A DNA stretch of 64,000 bases from the NCBI GenBank assembly GCA_000799755.1, contig JUHI01000001.1, forward strand, positions 372,001-436,000. The letters are read 5' to 3'. The position numbers and the translations under genes were made by a program. Shown piece by piece: positions 18,048 through 28,080 of the stretch (positions are counted from its first letter, which is position 1; every line of letters starts with the position of its first letter). A model generated the notes under the pieces. That model did not search any database and had not been told where the DNA came from. It saw nothing but the letters and a program-made list of their open reading frames with translations. This DNA comes from Martinezella tropici. Lineage in GTDB: Bacteria; Pseudomonadota; Alphaproteobacteria; Rhizobiales; Rhizobiaceae.

Positions 18048-18413
18048 TTAGCCCTTCTTTCTATACGCGCGTTTCGTGATCTGCTCCTGTGTTAACAGTT
18101 CATCCCGTACTGAAGGCGGTGTCAGCCGATAGCCGGCTTTGTGTGACGCGCGCGCGAGAAGATGTGCTGCAATCGGCGCCGTCAGCACGAAGAAAACGAA
18201 CCCGGCCAGCGCTCGAGCCAGGATCGACATGTCCTGAGAGTGGATACCGACTGCAAGTAGCAACAGACCGGAGCCAACCGTGCCCGCCTTCGACGCGGCG
18301 TGCATCCGGCTGTAGAGATCGGGGAAACGCACGATGCCGATGGCGGCTATGAGCGAGAACAGCGCGCCTGAAAGTAGAAGTGCCGTTACTATAATGGCCC
18401 AAAGCAGATCCAC
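18048..18413 (-). CDS. phaG: Na+(K+)/H+ antiporter subunit PhaG (MrpG)
   Basis: A 121-residue membrane protein, last gene of the pha operon. Three hydrophobic spans include [31 protein letters not shown], the signature of MnhG/MrpG/PhaG. It is a small essential subunit of the multi-subunit cation/proton antiporter; its individual task is unclear. The start codon abuts the phaF stop at 18413. The hydrophilic C-terminus is slightly extended. Confidence 0.92.
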   Translation of the reverse strand: MDLLWAIIVTALLLSGALFSLIAAIGIVRFPDLYSRMHAASKAGTVGSGLLLLAVGIHSQDMSILARALAGFVFFVLTAPIAAHLLARASHKAGYRLTPPSVRDELLTQEQITKRAYRKKG

Positions 18414-18790
18414 TACCGCCCTCCCTTCTTGCGCCGGTCGTGCTTGGACGTCTTGCGGCCCCCGGCAGCGACGCCGTCATTCCGTCGAGGATCGCTCCGT
18501 TCCGCAGCATTCGATTGTGCCTGCGTCAGAATGAAACGAGCGAAGGCGACAGTGGCGAGAAAGCCGACGAGACCAAGCGAAATGGCGATATCGATATAGA
18601 GCGTGAAGCCCGTCTTGATGGCGATGACGGCAATGAAGCCGATGGCGATCGCGACCAGCATATCGAGCGCCAGAACCCGGTCCGGCAAGGTCGGGCCGGC
18701 CACCACGCGATAGACGGTAAAGAGGAAGGCTATACTTAAGATGCCGAGCGCCACCATGGCGGCGGCCGAAACGATGGATGCCGCGATCAT
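18413..18790 (-). CDS. phaF: Na+(K+)/H+ antiporter subunit PhaF (MrpF)
   Basis: A 125-residue membrane protein with three spans and the MrpF motif [25 protein letters not shown]. It overlaps phaE by four bases and phaG by one, so translation is coupled through the operon. MrpF is needed for complex assembly and, in some bacteria, contributes to efflux of bile salts. The C-terminal tail after TQAQ is charged and longer than usual (about 25 residues). Confidence 0.92.
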   Translation of the reverse strand: MIAASIVSAAAMVALGILSIAFLFTVYRVVAGPTLPDRVLALDMLVAIAIGFIAVIAIKTGFTLYIDIAISLGLVGFLATVAFARFILTQAQSNAAERSDPRRNDGVAAGGRKTSKHDRRKKGGR

Positions 18791-19260
18791 CGGAAAGCCT
18801 CCATGATGCGTCGCTCGAAACCCTCGGCAATACCGCGTCTGAGGATATCCGGATCGGAGCAGTCGAGCGCGTGAACATAGAGCGTCTTGCGATCATCGGA
18901 GACGTCGACGGACAGTGTTCCCGGCGTCAGGGTAATGAGATTGGCAAGCAGCGTGATTTCGAAATCGCGGTCGACGGTCAGCGGAAAGGCGAAGATCCCC
19001 GGCTTCACATCCATCCTCGGGCTCATGACAGCGACGGCAACCGCCCAGACTGACTTGGTGAGTTCGCATATGAACACCAGCAGAAGCACGAGGATTCGCC
19101 TGACACGGCTGAGATAAAGCACGCCGCCATAGGAAGATCGAACGATCGCAAGCGCTATCGCCGCCAGCACGAAACCGAACACGAGATTGATGAAGGAGGC
19201 GCTGCCTGTAATGGCAACCCAGACGATGGCGAGCACCAGATTGAAGACGAACAGGATCAT
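18787..19260 (-). CDS. phaE: Na+(K+)/H+ antiporter subunit PhaE (MrpE)
   Basis: A 157-residue MrpE subunit starting at the ATG at 19260 ([19 protein letters not shown]). A longer upstream frame lies inside phaD and is discarded. Marks are the N-terminal pair of helices, [20 protein letters not shown], and the cytosolic [20 protein letters not shown] stretch conserved in MrpE. It overlaps phaD by four bases (ATGA) and phaF by four. Confidence 0.92.
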   Translation of the reverse strand: MILFVFNLVLAIVWVAITGSASFINLVFGFVLAAIALAIVRSSYGGVLYLSRVRRILVLLLVFICELTKSVWAVAVAVMSPRMDVKPGIFAFPLTVDRDFEITLLANLITLTPGTLSVDVSDDRKTLYVHALDCSDPDILRRGIAEGFERRIMEAFR

Positions 19261-20831
19261 TCGGCGCCTCCCGCTACGGGGAAGACGGACTGCAGGTAGG
19301 CCGATGGCTGTTCGAGGCCGAGGGCGGCGGCCCGCGTCAAGTGGAGAAGCCCTTCCGGAAACAGGCCGAAGCCGACGACGAGCAGCGAAAGAGCCAGAAG
19401 CGGCACCGCTGCCCGCCAGCCGATCGGTTCCGCCATCGCGGCAGCGGCAGCGGCATCGGCTGGCGCCGGGCGCCAATAGGCGAGCAGGAACAACCGCCCG
19501 AAAACAATCGTCGTCAGGAAACCGGCCAAAAGGATTGTTGCGGCGAGCCACCACGCGCCCGTTGCCAGCGCCGCCTTGACCAGTACCACCTTGGGCCAGA
19601 AGCCGGAAAAGGGCGGTAAGCCGCTGATGGCGAAGAACAGCACCAGCGAAAGTACGGCAAACCAGCCGCTGCGGCGATAAAGCCCGCCAAGGGCGGCAAG
19701 CGAAAAGCTGCCGCCAAGGCGAGCCGCCTGCCCGGCGATCAGATAGAGCGCGGTCATCAGCACCATCGAATGCAGCGCATAGAAGATCGCGCCGCTGAGG
19801 CCATCGGCGCTGCCGAGCGCCACGCCGGCGAGCATCGTGCCGATACCCGATATGACGATATAGCCGAGCATGCGGCGTATATCGCTTGCGCCCAGCGCCC
19901 CCACCACGCCGACAAGCATGGTTGCGATAGCAATGACGGTGATGAGCGGGCCAAGCCCCGCCCGCTCGACCGGCAACAGCATGACCAGAATCCGGATAAG
20001 CGCGTAGACGCCGACCTTGGTCAGCAGGCCGGCAAAGAGGGCCGAAACGGTAATGCGCGGCGTATGATAGGAGGCCGGGAGCCAGAAATTGACCGGGAAG
20101 GCCGCCGCCTTCATGCCGAAGGCGAGCAGGAACAAGCCGGCCAGCGTCATCAACGGCGCATGGCCGTCGCCCGCCTTCGCCTTCATGGCGATATCGGCCA
20201 TGTTGAGCGTGCCGAAGACGGCATAGAGATAGCCGACGGAGACGAGAAAGAGCGTGGTGGCGATCAGGTTCAACACGGCATATTTCAGCGCGCCATCGAT
20301 CTGTTCCGGCTCCGAACCAAGGATCAGCAGACCGAAGGACGAAATCAGTAGCACCTCGAACCAGACATAGAGGTTGAAGACATCGCCCGTCAGGAAGGCA
20401 CCGCTGACACCGGCCAACAGCAACAACAGGAAGGGGAAGAAGCCGTATCGCCGACCGCTCGCGGTGATTTCACCGAGCGAATAGACACTTGCCGCAAGTG
20501 CTGCGATCGCCGCCGTCAAGGCCATGAGCGCGCCGAAAATATCGACGCTGAAGGCGATGCCGAAGGGCGGCAGCCATCGTCCCATGACCATGGTCACGGC
20601 TCCCTCGCTTGCGACCCGATAGAGCAAGGCCGCATCGATCAGCACCAGCAGCGCCAAGCCTGGAATGGCGATCGCGGCGTGCCACTCCGTCCGGTTGCGC
20701 AGCATCAGAAGGATCGCGCCGAGCCCGATGCACAAGGCGACCGGCAAGACGACCAGCCAATGCCCCATCGGTATCGGCGCGGCAACGAGCGCATGGGAGA
20801 GGTCGACTGCGGTGTCCGTGGGTCCAGCCAT
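19257..20831 (-). CDS. phaD: Na+(K+)/H+ antiporter subunit PhaD (MrpD)
   Basis: A 524-residue polytopic subunit homologous to the proton-pumping NuoL/M/N subunits of complex I. Start is the ATG at 20831 (MAGPTDTAVDLSHALVAAPIPMG), two bases after the phaC stop; the longer frame is rejected. About 14 helices are visible, with the conserved NuoL/M core LIATTLFLVSVGYLYAVFG, key lysine region GMKAAAFPVNFWLPASYH, and DIRRMLGYIVISGIGTMLAG. MrpD forms one of the proton/cation channels together with MrpA. Confidence 0.94.
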   Translation of the reverse strand: MAGPTDTAVDLSHALVAAPIPMGHWLVVLPVALCIGLGAILLMLRNRTEWHAAIAIPGLALLVLIDAALLYRVASEGAVTMVMGRWLPPFGIAFSVDIFGALMALTAAIAALAASVYSLGEITASGRRYGFFPFLLLLLAGVSGAFLTGDVFNLYVWFEVLLISSFGLLILGSEPEQIDGALKYAVLNLIATTLFLVSVGYLYAVFGTLNMADIAMKAKAGDGHAPLMTLAGLFLLAFGMKAAAFPVNFWLPASYHTPRITVSALFAGLLTKVGVYALIRILVMLLPVERAGLGPLITVIAIATMLVGVVGALGASDIRRMLGYIVISGIGTMLAGVALGSADGLSGAIFYALHSMVLMTALYLIAGQAARLGGSFSLAALGGLYRRSGWFAVLSLVLFFAISGLPPFSGFWPKVVLVKAALATGAWWLAATILLAGFLTTIVFGRLFLLAYWRPAPADAAAAAAMAEPIGWRAAVPLLALSLLVVGFGLFPEGLLHLTRAAALGLEQPSAYLQSVFPVAGGAE

Positions 20832-20835
20832 TGCG

Positions 20836-21213
20836 TCAGTACCCCAAGGGCGGCAGCGGCCGCTCGTCCGGTTCGGCAAGCTGCATCTCGCCGGTGTTAT
20901 CGGTCTTGAGGTCCTGATAGGCCCGATAGGTCAGGACAAGCAGAAATGCGAGGAACGAGAAGGAGATGACGATCGCCGTCAGGATCAGCGCCTGCGGCAG
21001 CGGATTGGCGGCCGCATTATCGAGCGTGCTCGCCCCCTTCTGGATGATGGCCGGCACATCCGGAGTCACACGGCCGGTGGTGAACAGGAGAAGATTCACG
21101 GCATTGCCGAGGATGGCGATGCCAAGCATGATGCGGATCGAGTATCGCGACAGCATCAGATAGATGGCGGCGGAGAAGAACAGGCCGACGACGACGGCAA
21201 ACACAGCCTCCAT
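20836..21213 (-). CDS. phaC: Na+(K+)/H+ antiporter subunit PhaC (MrpC)
   Basis: A 125-residue NuoK-like membrane subunit starting at the ATG at 21213 ([21 protein letters not shown]). Three helices carry SRYSIRIMLGIAILGNAVNLLLFTTG and ALILTAIVISFSFLAFLL, the classic MrpC/NuoK pattern with the buried acidic residue replaced. The start codon overlaps the phaB stop by one base (TGATG). The C-terminal tail is hydrophilic. Confidence 0.94.
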   Translation of the reverse strand: MEAVFAVVVGLFFSAAIYLMLSRYSIRIMLGIAILGNAVNLLLFTTGRVTPDVPAIIQKGASTLDNAAANPLPQALILTAIVISFSFLAFLLVLTYRAYQDLKTDNTGEMQLAEPDERPLPPLGY

Positions 21214-21632
21214 CAATCCACCTCCCGCTCTTCGAGCGCAAGCGCGATCGAGGTGAAAGCTCCAAGGACGACGAAATAGACACCGATATCGAAGAGCGTG
21301 ACGGTGGAAAGCGGCACTTCGATGCCGAAGAGATGCGGGTAGATCCACAGCCCGGTCATGAATGGAACGCCTGCAAAGATGGAAATGAACCCTGCAAGTG
21401 TCGAGGCAAGCAGGCCGAAACCCGCAATCGCCAGCGGATGAAAGATGATTGCGCGCCGGACCGCCGTGACGCCACAGGCGATCCCGTAGATCGCAAAGGC
21501 CGAGGCAGCGATCAGGCCGCCGATGAAGCCGCCACCCGGCTCATTGTGGCCACGCAGCAGCACGAAAACGGAGAAGAGCAGCATCAAAGCCGTCAGAAAC
21601 GGCGCGGCGGTGCGGAAGATCAGCGTATTCAT
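21213..21632 (-). CDS. phaB: Na+(K+)/H+ antiporter subunit PhaB (MnhB domain)
   Basis: A 139-residue MnhB-domain subunit with four helices. The signature [30 protein letters not shown] is intact. It overlaps phaA by four bases and phaC by one. In Mrp nomenclature it corresponds to MrpB; it works with the C-terminal part of PhaA. Confidence 0.94.
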   Translation of the reverse strand: MNTLIFRTAAPFLTALMLLFSVFVLLRGHNEPGGGFIGGLIAASAFAIYGIACGVTAVRRAIIFHPLAIAGFGLLASTLAGFISIFAGVPFMTGLWIYPHLFGIEVPLSTVTLFDIGVYFVVLGAFTSIALALEEREVD

Positions 21633-24025
21633 GAGCGCTCGGCCTTCATTCTGTCGCCAAGATCCGGCTTCTCCTCAAGATCAGGATCGTTGGCCGCAAG
21701 CTTGCGCTCGCCGCCGGCGCGAATGCGGATCAGCGCCAGGATCGCAAGGCCGGTCATGGCAACGACGGCGATCTCGCCGAGCGTATCCGTGCCGCGGAAG
21801 TCGACGATGATGACGTTGACCACATTGTCGCCATGCGCAATCAGCTTCGAATATTGATTGAAAAAGGCGGTCAGCGTCAGGTCGAACGGCGCCTGAGTTG
21901 CCTTGAGCAGAAGAAGCGCGAAACCGGTGCCGCAGGCAACGGAGAGCGCGGCGTGGCCGATCCTTGCGAGCGGCGGGCGGCGATCCGAAGGCGAAAGCCG
22001 CAGCCGCGTCATTACAAGCGCCAGGATCACGACCGAAAGCGTCTCGACCATGAATTGGGTAAAGGACAGATCCGGGGCGCCGAACAGCAGGAAAATGACC
22101 GCGACGGCAAAACCCTGGATGCCGAGCGACACGATGGCCGTCAGCCGGTCTCGCGCAAAGACGACCGCGGCAACGCCGATGACGGCGATCAGGAAGATGG
22201 TCGCCTCATGCCATTGCAGGTCCGGCCAGGCTGGCATGACCGGCAGTTCGCCATGAACAACGAGAGGGATCAGCAGCATCGCCGCCAGGCAGAGAAAGGT
22301 GACGGTCACGTAGATTTCCAGCCGGCCAGGCTGCAGCAGACGCGAGATCCCATGCGATAGCCGCACCAGGCCAGACATGAAGCCGTCAAAGCCGCGATCC
22401 GGCCCGGGCCCGAGGGCACGCAGGATAACGGACATCGCGAAACGGGCTCGATCGAGCTGCCAGTAAACGGCGACACCGATCAGCACGGTGATAACCGACA
22501 GCGCCAGGGGCACGCCGATATGCGGGACAAGTGAAACCGATATTTCTAGCGTCTTCCCCCCGACGGCGCTTGCCATCGGCGAGGAAAGGTAATCATGCCA
22601 CGGACCTGAGAACAAAGCCGCCAGCAGGCCCAGCAGAGCAAGCAGCACCGGCCCGAGCCAGAGCAGCGGCGGCGCTTCGTGCGGATGGCGTGGCGTCTCG
22701 ACAAGCGGCCCGATGAAGGGCTTCAAAGCGACGGCAAAGGCGATGGCGAACATCAGCGCATTGCCAGCGATAGCGATGACCGTCAGGGCGATCGCGGCCG
22801 GCGATGCCTGCGCGAGCGCGGCGTAGATCTCTTCCTTGGCCAGGAACCCAAAGGCGGGCGGCAGGCCGCCCATCGACACGGCAGCGACCAGAGCGGCGGC
22901 AAAGGTCAGCGGCATGGCGGAGCGCAAACCGCCGAGCCGGGTGATATCGCGCGTCCCCGTCTCGTGGTCGACGATGCCGGCCACCATGAACAGGGCGCCC
23001 TTGAACAGCGAATGCGCCACCAGATAGAGGACGGCGGCCTCGATGGCATAATCCGTGCCGAAGCCGGTCAGCATCACCAGCAGGCCAAGCGAGGAAACCG
23101 TCGTATAGGCAAGCTTCAACTTCAGGTCGGTCTGGCGGATCGCGAGCAGAGTTCCGACAAGCAAAGTCGCCGCGCCGAAGATCGGCAGGATCGTCTGCCA
23201 GGCCATAGTACCGCCCATCACCGGATTGAGCCGCATCAGCAGGTAAACCCCGGCCTTCACCATCGTCGCCGAGTGGAGGTAGGCGGAAACGGGCGTCGGC
23301 GCCTCCATGGCGTTCGGCAGCCAGAAATGAAACGGGAACTGCGCCGATTTGGTGAAGGCCCCGCCCAGTACAAGAATGAGGGCGGCAAGATAAAGCGGGC
23401 TCCCACGCAGGACGTCGCCGGCCTTCAGGAGATCGGACATCGAGCCGATGCCGGTCACCTGCCAGATCAGCAGCAGGCCCGCCAGCAACAGCAATCCGCC
23501 ACCGCCTGTCACGACCAACGCCTGCAGCGCCGCCCGGCGCGACGCTTCCCGGCGATGGTCGAAACCGATCAGCAGGAAGGAGGTGATCGAGGTCAGCTCC
23601 CAGAAGACGAATAGCGTCAGGAAGCTGTCCGAGACGACGAGGCCGAGCATCGAGCCCATGAACAGGAAGATGAAAGAGAAGAAACGTCCGAGATCGACAT
23701 GCCCCTTCAAATAACCACCAGCATAGAGGACAATCAGCGTGCCGATGCCGGTGATCAGCAGGGCGAAAGTCAGCGACAGGCCGTCGATCAGCCAGGAAAA
23801 CCTGAGATCAAGGCTCGGCACCCAATCGAATCCGCCGAGTTCGGTACGCCCATCCGCCACGGCCGGAAGGAAGCCCGAAAAATGCAGAAAGGCGAGAGCG
23901 GGAAGCAGCGCCAGGGGCCACGCCGCATTATGGCCCAACCGCCAAACAACAACGGGCGCGATCAGCGCACCGATAAAGGGCAGGCAAAGAGCCAGGAATG
24001 TCAGGCCCGCAGCGGCAGCGGCCAT
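21629..24025 (-). CDS. phaA: Na+(K+)/H+ antiporter subunit PhaA (MrpA)
   Basis: A 798-residue polytopic protein, first gene of the phaABCDEFG operon. The N-terminal two thirds is NuoL-like ([79 protein letters not shown] in successive segments). The C-terminal third contains the MrpA-specific [18 protein letters not shown] stretch and the [19 protein letters not shown] stretch (NuoJ-like). AAGGGGGG lies just before the ATG. In Sinorhizobium the pha system is a K+/H+ antiporter needed for growth at high potassium and for infection of roots. Confidence 0.95.
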   Translation of the reverse strand: MAAAAAGLTFLALCLPFIGALIAPVVVWRLGHNAAWPLALLPALAFLHFSGFLPAVADGRTELGGFDWVPSLDLRFSWLIDGLSLTFALLITGIGTLIVLYAGGYLKGHVDLGRFFSFIFLFMGSMLGLVVSDSFLTLFVFWELTSITSFLLIGFDHRREASRRAALQALVVTGGGGLLLLAGLLLIWQVTGIGSMSDLLKAGDVLRGSPLYLAALILVLGGAFTKSAQFPFHFWLPNAMEAPTPVSAYLHSATMVKAGVYLLMRLNPVMGGTMAWQTILPIFGAATLLVGTLLAIRQTDLKLKLAYTTVSSLGLLVMLTGFGTDYAIEAAVLYLVAHSLFKGALFMVAGIVDHETGTRDITRLGGLRSAMPLTFAAALVAAVSMGGLPPAFGFLAKEEIYAALAQASPAAIALTVIAIAGNALMFAIAFAVALKPFIGPLVETPRHPHEAPPLLWLGPVLLALLGLLAALFSGPWHDYLSSPMASAVGGKTLEISVSLVPHIGVPLALSVITVLIGVAVYWQLDRARFAMSVILRALGPGPDRGFDGFMSGLVRLSHGISRLLQPGRLEIYVTVTFLCLAAMLLIPLVVHGELPVMPAWPDLQWHEATIFLIAVIGVAAVVFARDRLTAIVSLGIQGFAVAVIFLLFGAPDLSFTQFMVETLSVVILALVMTRLRLSPSDRRPPLARIGHAALSVACGTGFALLLLKATQAPFDLTLTAFFNQYSKLIAHGDNVVNVIIVDFRGTDTLGEIAVVAMTGLAILALIRIRAGGERKLAANDPDLEEKPDLGDRMKAERS

Positions 24026-24384
24026 GTCCCCCCCTTACTGAACGTTCATGCGGAATCCGGCAAAGCCGGAGCGTGTCGAAGGGATAGGCGAAAGAGCACA
24101 CCGCCTCAAGCCCTGGGGAGGGAAAACCGGGCATAAACCACCGAAATCGTTATCCATGCGGGTCTTCGCAAGGGTTGCAGGATGGCCCGGCCTGCTCGGA
24201 AACTCATGATATCCGCCTGCGTGTCACCTGATGTGTAGACCACATTGCCAATTCTGCATGGCTCGCAATGAAGCTGTAATGAATTGACGCTAAATTACGC
24301 GCATTTATTGAATCGCTATGGAAGTTGCGCTGGAAAATGCGCTAATCTTGATCGGTTTGCAGATCCTGCCCCTCGGAAACCGCA
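24026..24384. other. Divergent promoter region between phaA and the secreted protein gene
   Basis: About 360 bases between divergent genes. AT-rich sequence around 24265-24330 is suitable for promoters in either direction. No gene or structured RNA was recognised. Confidence 0.4.
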
Positions 24385-24900
24385 ATGCTCGCCCGCCTGA
24401 TCATCCTCTTGCTTCTTTCTCCCGCCTCAGCCCTTGCCGCGGACTGGTGGTCCTATGACAATGCAGGTTTCGGCTACGCAATCGAGCTGCCATCGGAATT
24501 CCATCTCTCGATCACCCCCGAGGATAGCGACCGGTTATCGCTATCGCCCGCGGACCGCTCCGCCTCGCTGCAGGTCTTCGGCACGATGATCGCCAACGGT
24601 GATTTTGCCACGGAAGCGAATGGGCGCGTGGCGCTTGCCAGGGACGAAGGCTGGAAGATTTCCTACGCCAAATCGAACTCGCGCGGCATCAGCTTTTCGG
24701 GCACCAGGCAGGGGCGCATCGTCTACGTGCGCGGGGTCGCGCTCTGCAATGGGGCCGCAGCCTTCTTCCAGATGGACTATTCCAAGACGGACATGCAGCG
24801 CTACGACGCCGTCGTCATGCGTCTGGTGCGCAGCCTGCGCTCGACCAAAAAGTGTACGCCGACGGCCGAGATCGTCAAAAGTTTTCCGGCGACAGGCTGA
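24385..24900 (+). CDS. Secreted hypothetical protein
   Basis: A 171-residue protein with a clear signal peptide (MLARLIILLLLSPASALAADWW, cleavage probably after ALA). The mature part begins SYDNAGFGYAIELPSEFHLS and has two cysteines (VALCNGAAAFFQMDYS and STKKCTPT), suggesting a periplasmic beta-rich fold resembling domains of PsbP/MOG1-like secreted proteins. No catalytic motif is visible. Its 3' end overlaps the convergent hemolysin III gene by 26 bases. Confidence 0.72.
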   Translation: MLARLIILLLLSPASALAADWWSYDNAGFGYAIELPSEFHLSITPEDSDRLSLSPADRSASLQVFGTMIANGDFATEANGRVALARDEGWKISYAKSNSRGISFSGTRQGRIVYVRGVALCNGAAAFFQMDYSKTDMQRYDAVVMRLVRSLRSTKKCTPTAEIVKSFPATG

Positions 24901-25543
24901 AACAGGTCAGGACAGCCGAATAATGCACGGCGGCGGCGGCCACGACGAAGCCGTGCCAGATGGCGTTCTGGAAGCGCAGCTTTTCCCAGACGTGAAAGAT
25001 GACGCCGAGCGAGTAGATCACTCCGCCAATGACGATCAGCAGCAGCGAGGCAAACGGGATATAATCCGAAATCGGCCTGGCGACGAGGATGCCGCTCCAG
25101 CCCATCGCCAGATAGAGCAGGATGGCGAGTCGATCGAAACGGCCTGGGAAGAGACATTTCAGGACGATGCCGAATGCGGCGAAAACCCAGACGGCAATCA
25201 GCACGCCAAGCAGCAACGGATCTTCCGCCCCTCGCTGGAGAAAGGGTGTGTAGGTGGCGGCGATCAAAACGTAAATGAAGGAATGATCGAAGCGTCGAAG
25301 AAACCATTTCGTTCGGGAGACAGGCCACAGATTGTAGGTGAAGGACATTCCGAGCGTCAGCACCAGACCAACGCCATAGATCCAGGCGGCGGCAATTGCG
25401 CCATAGGAACTCCAGACAGTCGCATAAAAAATCAGGACGGTGGCGCCAATCAGCGCGAAAACCACGCCGACACCGTTGACGATGCCGTCCGCGATGATCT
25501 CATAACGATCATAGGCCCAACGGATGCCTCTATATTCTGTCAT
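24875..25543 (-). CDS. Hemolysin III / YqfA family membrane protein
   Basis: A 222-residue protein with seven hydrophobic segments, starting at the ATG at 25543 (MTEYRGIRWAYDRYEIIADG). Family residues include SFTYNLWPVSRTKWFLRRFDHSFIYVLIAATYTPF, with the conserved Asp-His that in the PAQR/hemolysin III superfamily contributes to a metal site, plus the C-terminal histidines in GVIFHVWEKLRFQNAIWHGFVVAAAAVHY. The upstream extension of the open frame has no similarity. Cytolytic activity is not implied; the bacterial members are of uncertain function in membrane lipid or stress biology. Confidence 0.88.
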   Translation of the reverse strand: MTEYRGIRWAYDRYEIIADGIVNGVGVVFALIGATVLIFYATVWSSYGAIAAAWIYGVGLVLTLGMSFTYNLWPVSRTKWFLRRFDHSFIYVLIAATYTPFLQRGAEDPLLLGVLIAVWVFAAFGIVLKCLFPGRFDRLAILLYLAMGWSGILVARPISDYIPFASLLLIVIGGVIYSLGVIFHVWEKLRFQNAIWHGFVVAAAAVHYSAVLTCFSLSPENF

Positions 25544-25864
25544 CGCATGCGGTTCCGTTTCCGTCCGGGGCGATCCTTGCACCTGAGAGACGAGGAAGCA
25601 ACCGCGCCAGACGAGCACATCGATAAATCTTCGTGAATGCCCCTCGCTCTCCGCGTCGACGGCCGTCAACGGAAAGCGAACGCTTAATCCGCAATTTCTG
25701 GCCTTCTGTGAACAATCAGAATCCGCCATATGGATGTATAAGTACAGCGGGCCAGGGGACCGAAGAGGCATATCAACCGGCGAAACCCTCCTGCCCGCCG
25801 CTGGCGGCCATTGCCGCCGACGCCGGTTGCCCTTTCAAAGACCATCGAGGTTGGAACTGATCCC

Positions 25865-26731
25865 ATGACCGAAACCGCCCCCTCCTACGCCCTGACCCGC
25901 CCCGCCTATGTCGGCGCATCCCATCTCGTCGTGACAGACCTGCCGCTGGTATCGCGCTTCTATCAGGACATGCTGGGGCTGAAGGTGATCGAGAAGACCG
26001 CGAGCGGCGAAGTCCTAGGCGTTGCCGGCCGCCCTCTTCTGACGCTGACGACGGATCGGGCCGCAACGCGAGCGCCGAGAACGGCCGCCGGCCTGTTTCA
26101 TACGGCATTCCTGCTGCCGAGCCGCGTTGAGCTTGCGCGCTGGCTCCGCCATGCAGCGCAAAACAATGTCGTGCTGGAAGGCGCGTCCGATCACATCGTC
26201 AGCGAAGCGATCTACCTCTCCGATCCGGAAGGCAACGGCATCGAGATCTATGCCGACCGTCCGCATGAGGAATGGACCTTTCACAACGACGGAACAGTCG
26301 AGATGGCCACGCTCCGGCTCGATCTGCAGAAGCTTTACGAAAGCGCCCCGCAGGATCGCTGGGACGGCATGGCCGAGGGATCGGCTATCGGCCATATCCA
26401 CCTGCAGGTCGGCGATGTCGCCGAAGCCAATGCCTTCTATCGCGACGTGCTCGGCATGAACGTCATGGCGGCGCGCTATCCCGGCGCCACGTTCCTGGCC
26501 ACCGGCGGCTACCACCATCATCTCGGCGCCAATACCTGGAACAGCCGTGGCGCCGGCGTGCGCACCGAGCATATGACCGGCCTTTCCGACTATACGCTGC
26601 GCTTCAATGACAAGGCTGCCCTCGACAAGGCCGTCGCTGCCCTGGAGCAGCACGAAATCAAGACTGAAAAGCGCGACGGCGGCGTATCGCTGCGCGACCC
26701 ATGGGGCATCGGCCTCAATCTCGTCGCCTGA
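25865..26731 (+). CDS. VOC family protein with two glyoxalase/dioxygenase domains (CatE-like)
   Basis: A 288-residue protein starting at the ATG at 25865 (MTETAPSYALTRPAYVGA). It has two vicinal-oxygen-chelate domains: the first with SHLVVTDLPLVSRFYQDMLGLKV and YLSDPEGNGIEIYADRP, the second with IGHIHLQVGDVAEANAFYRDVLGMNV and YHHHLGANTW. Candidate metal ligands are the histidines in GHIHLQV and HHHLG and the glutamate in GIEIYAD. The layout matches bacterial catechol-2,3-dioxygenase-like (CatE) proteins of about 285 residues. The substrate is unknown. A strong terminator follows. Confidence 0.85.
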   Translation: MTETAPSYALTRPAYVGASHLVVTDLPLVSRFYQDMLGLKVIEKTASGEVLGVAGRPLLTLTTDRAATRAPRTAAGLFHTAFLLPSRVELARWLRHAAQNNVVLEGASDHIVSEAIYLSDPEGNGIEIYADRPHEEWTFHNDGTVEMATLRLDLQKLYESAPQDRWDGMAEGSAIGHIHLQVGDVAEANAFYRDVLGMNVMAARYPGATFLATGGYHHHLGANTWNSRGAGVRTEHMTGLSDYTLRFNDKAALDKAVAALEQHEIKTEKRDGGVSLRDPWGIGLNLVA

Positions 26732-26760
26732 CGCCGGCCCGGAATATCCTTCCGAAAAAA

Positions 26761-26788
26761 GCCCGTTGCGGAACCGCAGCGGGCTTTT
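26761..26788 (+). terminator. Rho-independent terminator after the VOC gene
   Basis: gcccgttgcgg pairs with ccgcagcgggc (one G-T wobble) around a very tight loop, followed by tttt. A run of A residues precedes it, giving possible bidirectional use. Confidence 0.85.
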
Positions 26789-26834
26789 CGCGTTTGGGTG
26801 GTGAGGCGATCCTGCCTTCGGGAATTTTCGGCGC

Positions 26835-28004
26835 ATGGAATTCGACAAAGTGGCCGCCGGCCGATCGGATGCGACAGCAGCGCAGGGCGCTGGTTCGAGC
26901 GCCCGCAGCGACACATCGCGCGGACAGAGTGGTGACGCGGAAATTGCCCACCTTGCCGACGAGCAAGGACGAGACAAGCTCGAAAGCGCGGCCTCCTGGG
27001 CCACGATCGGCATTTTCCTCCTGCTGGCCCTCGCCGCCGTCTATACGATGTCGTTGATCCTCATTCCGGTGACGCTTGCCGTCGTCGTCGGCATGATCCT
27101 TGGTCTGGCGGCGGAGAAGCTCAGCAAGCTCGGCGTTCCCCGCGTCCTGAATGCCGTCATTCTCTCATCCGGCGTTGCGCTGGTGATCTTCCTCATCATC
27201 AATGCGCTCGCCGGGCCCGTGGCAAAACTGGCGCAGCAGGCGCCCGACTTCTTCCAGCGGACCTCCGACCGGCTGATGCCCTATCTCGATCGGTTCAAAT
27301 GGCTGCACATTTCTTCCGAGACCTTTCAGGGCAGCCCGATCTCGATCAGCACGCTGCTCGAAAACAGCGGCAATGTGCTGCATGTCGTATCCACCAGCCT
27401 GACGCCGGCCATCGTGCAGATCCTGATCTTCTTTGCGGCCTTGCTGCTCTTTCTTGCCGGCAGAATGAGCCTGCGCAAGACGATCATCATGGCTTTTTCC
27501 AGCAGGCCATCCCGACTGACCGCGATCCGCATCATCAATGCGGTGGAGCGAGTGCTCGGCTTCTATTTTGCCACGGCTTCGCTGATCTATGCCGGAATCG
27601 GTGTCGCGATGACCGTGATCGCCTATGTCGGCGGCATGAGCGTGCCGGTGCTTTGGGGCGTCTTCGCCTTCGTATCCAGCTTCATTCCGTTCCTCGGCGT
27701 GGCGATGATGACGATCGCGCTGGCGATCGCCGGCATCATCACCCATTCGGACATCATTTTCGGGCTCGCACCCGCCGTCGCCTTCTTCGCGGTACATATG
27801 ACCGTGGAAAACCTCGTCTTTCCGGCGGTCATGGGCCGCCAATGGGAGCTCAATCCCTTTGTGGTCTTCCTTGCCATCATCTTCTGGACATGGATGTGGG
27901 GCGCGGTCGGCGCCATGCTCGCCCTGCCGCTGTCGCTGATCGTCATGACCGTCATCGACGAGCTTTTCATCGAAGAAAAAGCCCAGCCGCAATTGCCGGG
28001 CTAG
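26835..28004 (+). CDS. AI-2E (PerM/TqsA) family membrane protein
   Basis: A 389-residue membrane protein. A charged N-terminus of about 50 residues precedes paired helices (ASWATIGIFLLLALAAVYTMSLILIPVTL), a central soluble part (about 130-215), and a C-terminal cluster of helices with GVFAFVSSFIPFLGVAMMT and HMTVENLVFPAVMGRQWELNPFVVF, the diagnostic AI-2E transporter block. Family members are linked to autoinducer-2 export or cation/proton antiport; the substrate here is unknown. It follows the VOC gene beyond a terminator, so it likely has its own promoter. Confidence 0.9.
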   Translation: MEFDKVAAGRSDATAAQGAGSSARSDTSRGQSGDAEIAHLADEQGRDKLESAASWATIGIFLLLALAAVYTMSLILIPVTLAVVVGMILGLAAEKLSKLGVPRVLNAVILSSGVALVIFLIINALAGPVAKLAQQAPDFFQRTSDRLMPYLDRFKWLHISSETFQGSPISISTLLENSGNVLHVVSTSLTPAIVQILIFFAALLLFLAGRMSLRKTIIMAFSSRPSRLTAIRIINAVERVLGFYFATASLIYAGIGVAMTVIAYVGGMSVPVLWGVFAFVSSFIPFLGVAMMTIALAIAGIITHSDIIFGLAPAVAFFAVHMTVENLVFPAVMGRQWELNPFVVFLAIIFWTWMWGAVGAMLALPLSLIVMTVIDELFIEEKAQPQLPG

Positions 28005-28080
28005 ATCGGTTTGTCCTCACGCATTCGGAATGGGAAGCCGCTGCGCATTTTTCCTGAAAATGCTGCAGCTGGCCCGTCGT

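Noticed and set aside
22679..23614. A 311-codon plus-strand open frame inside phaA
   Set aside because: Its translation is rich in Arg, Gln and Gly as expected for a shadow of a membrane protein gene.
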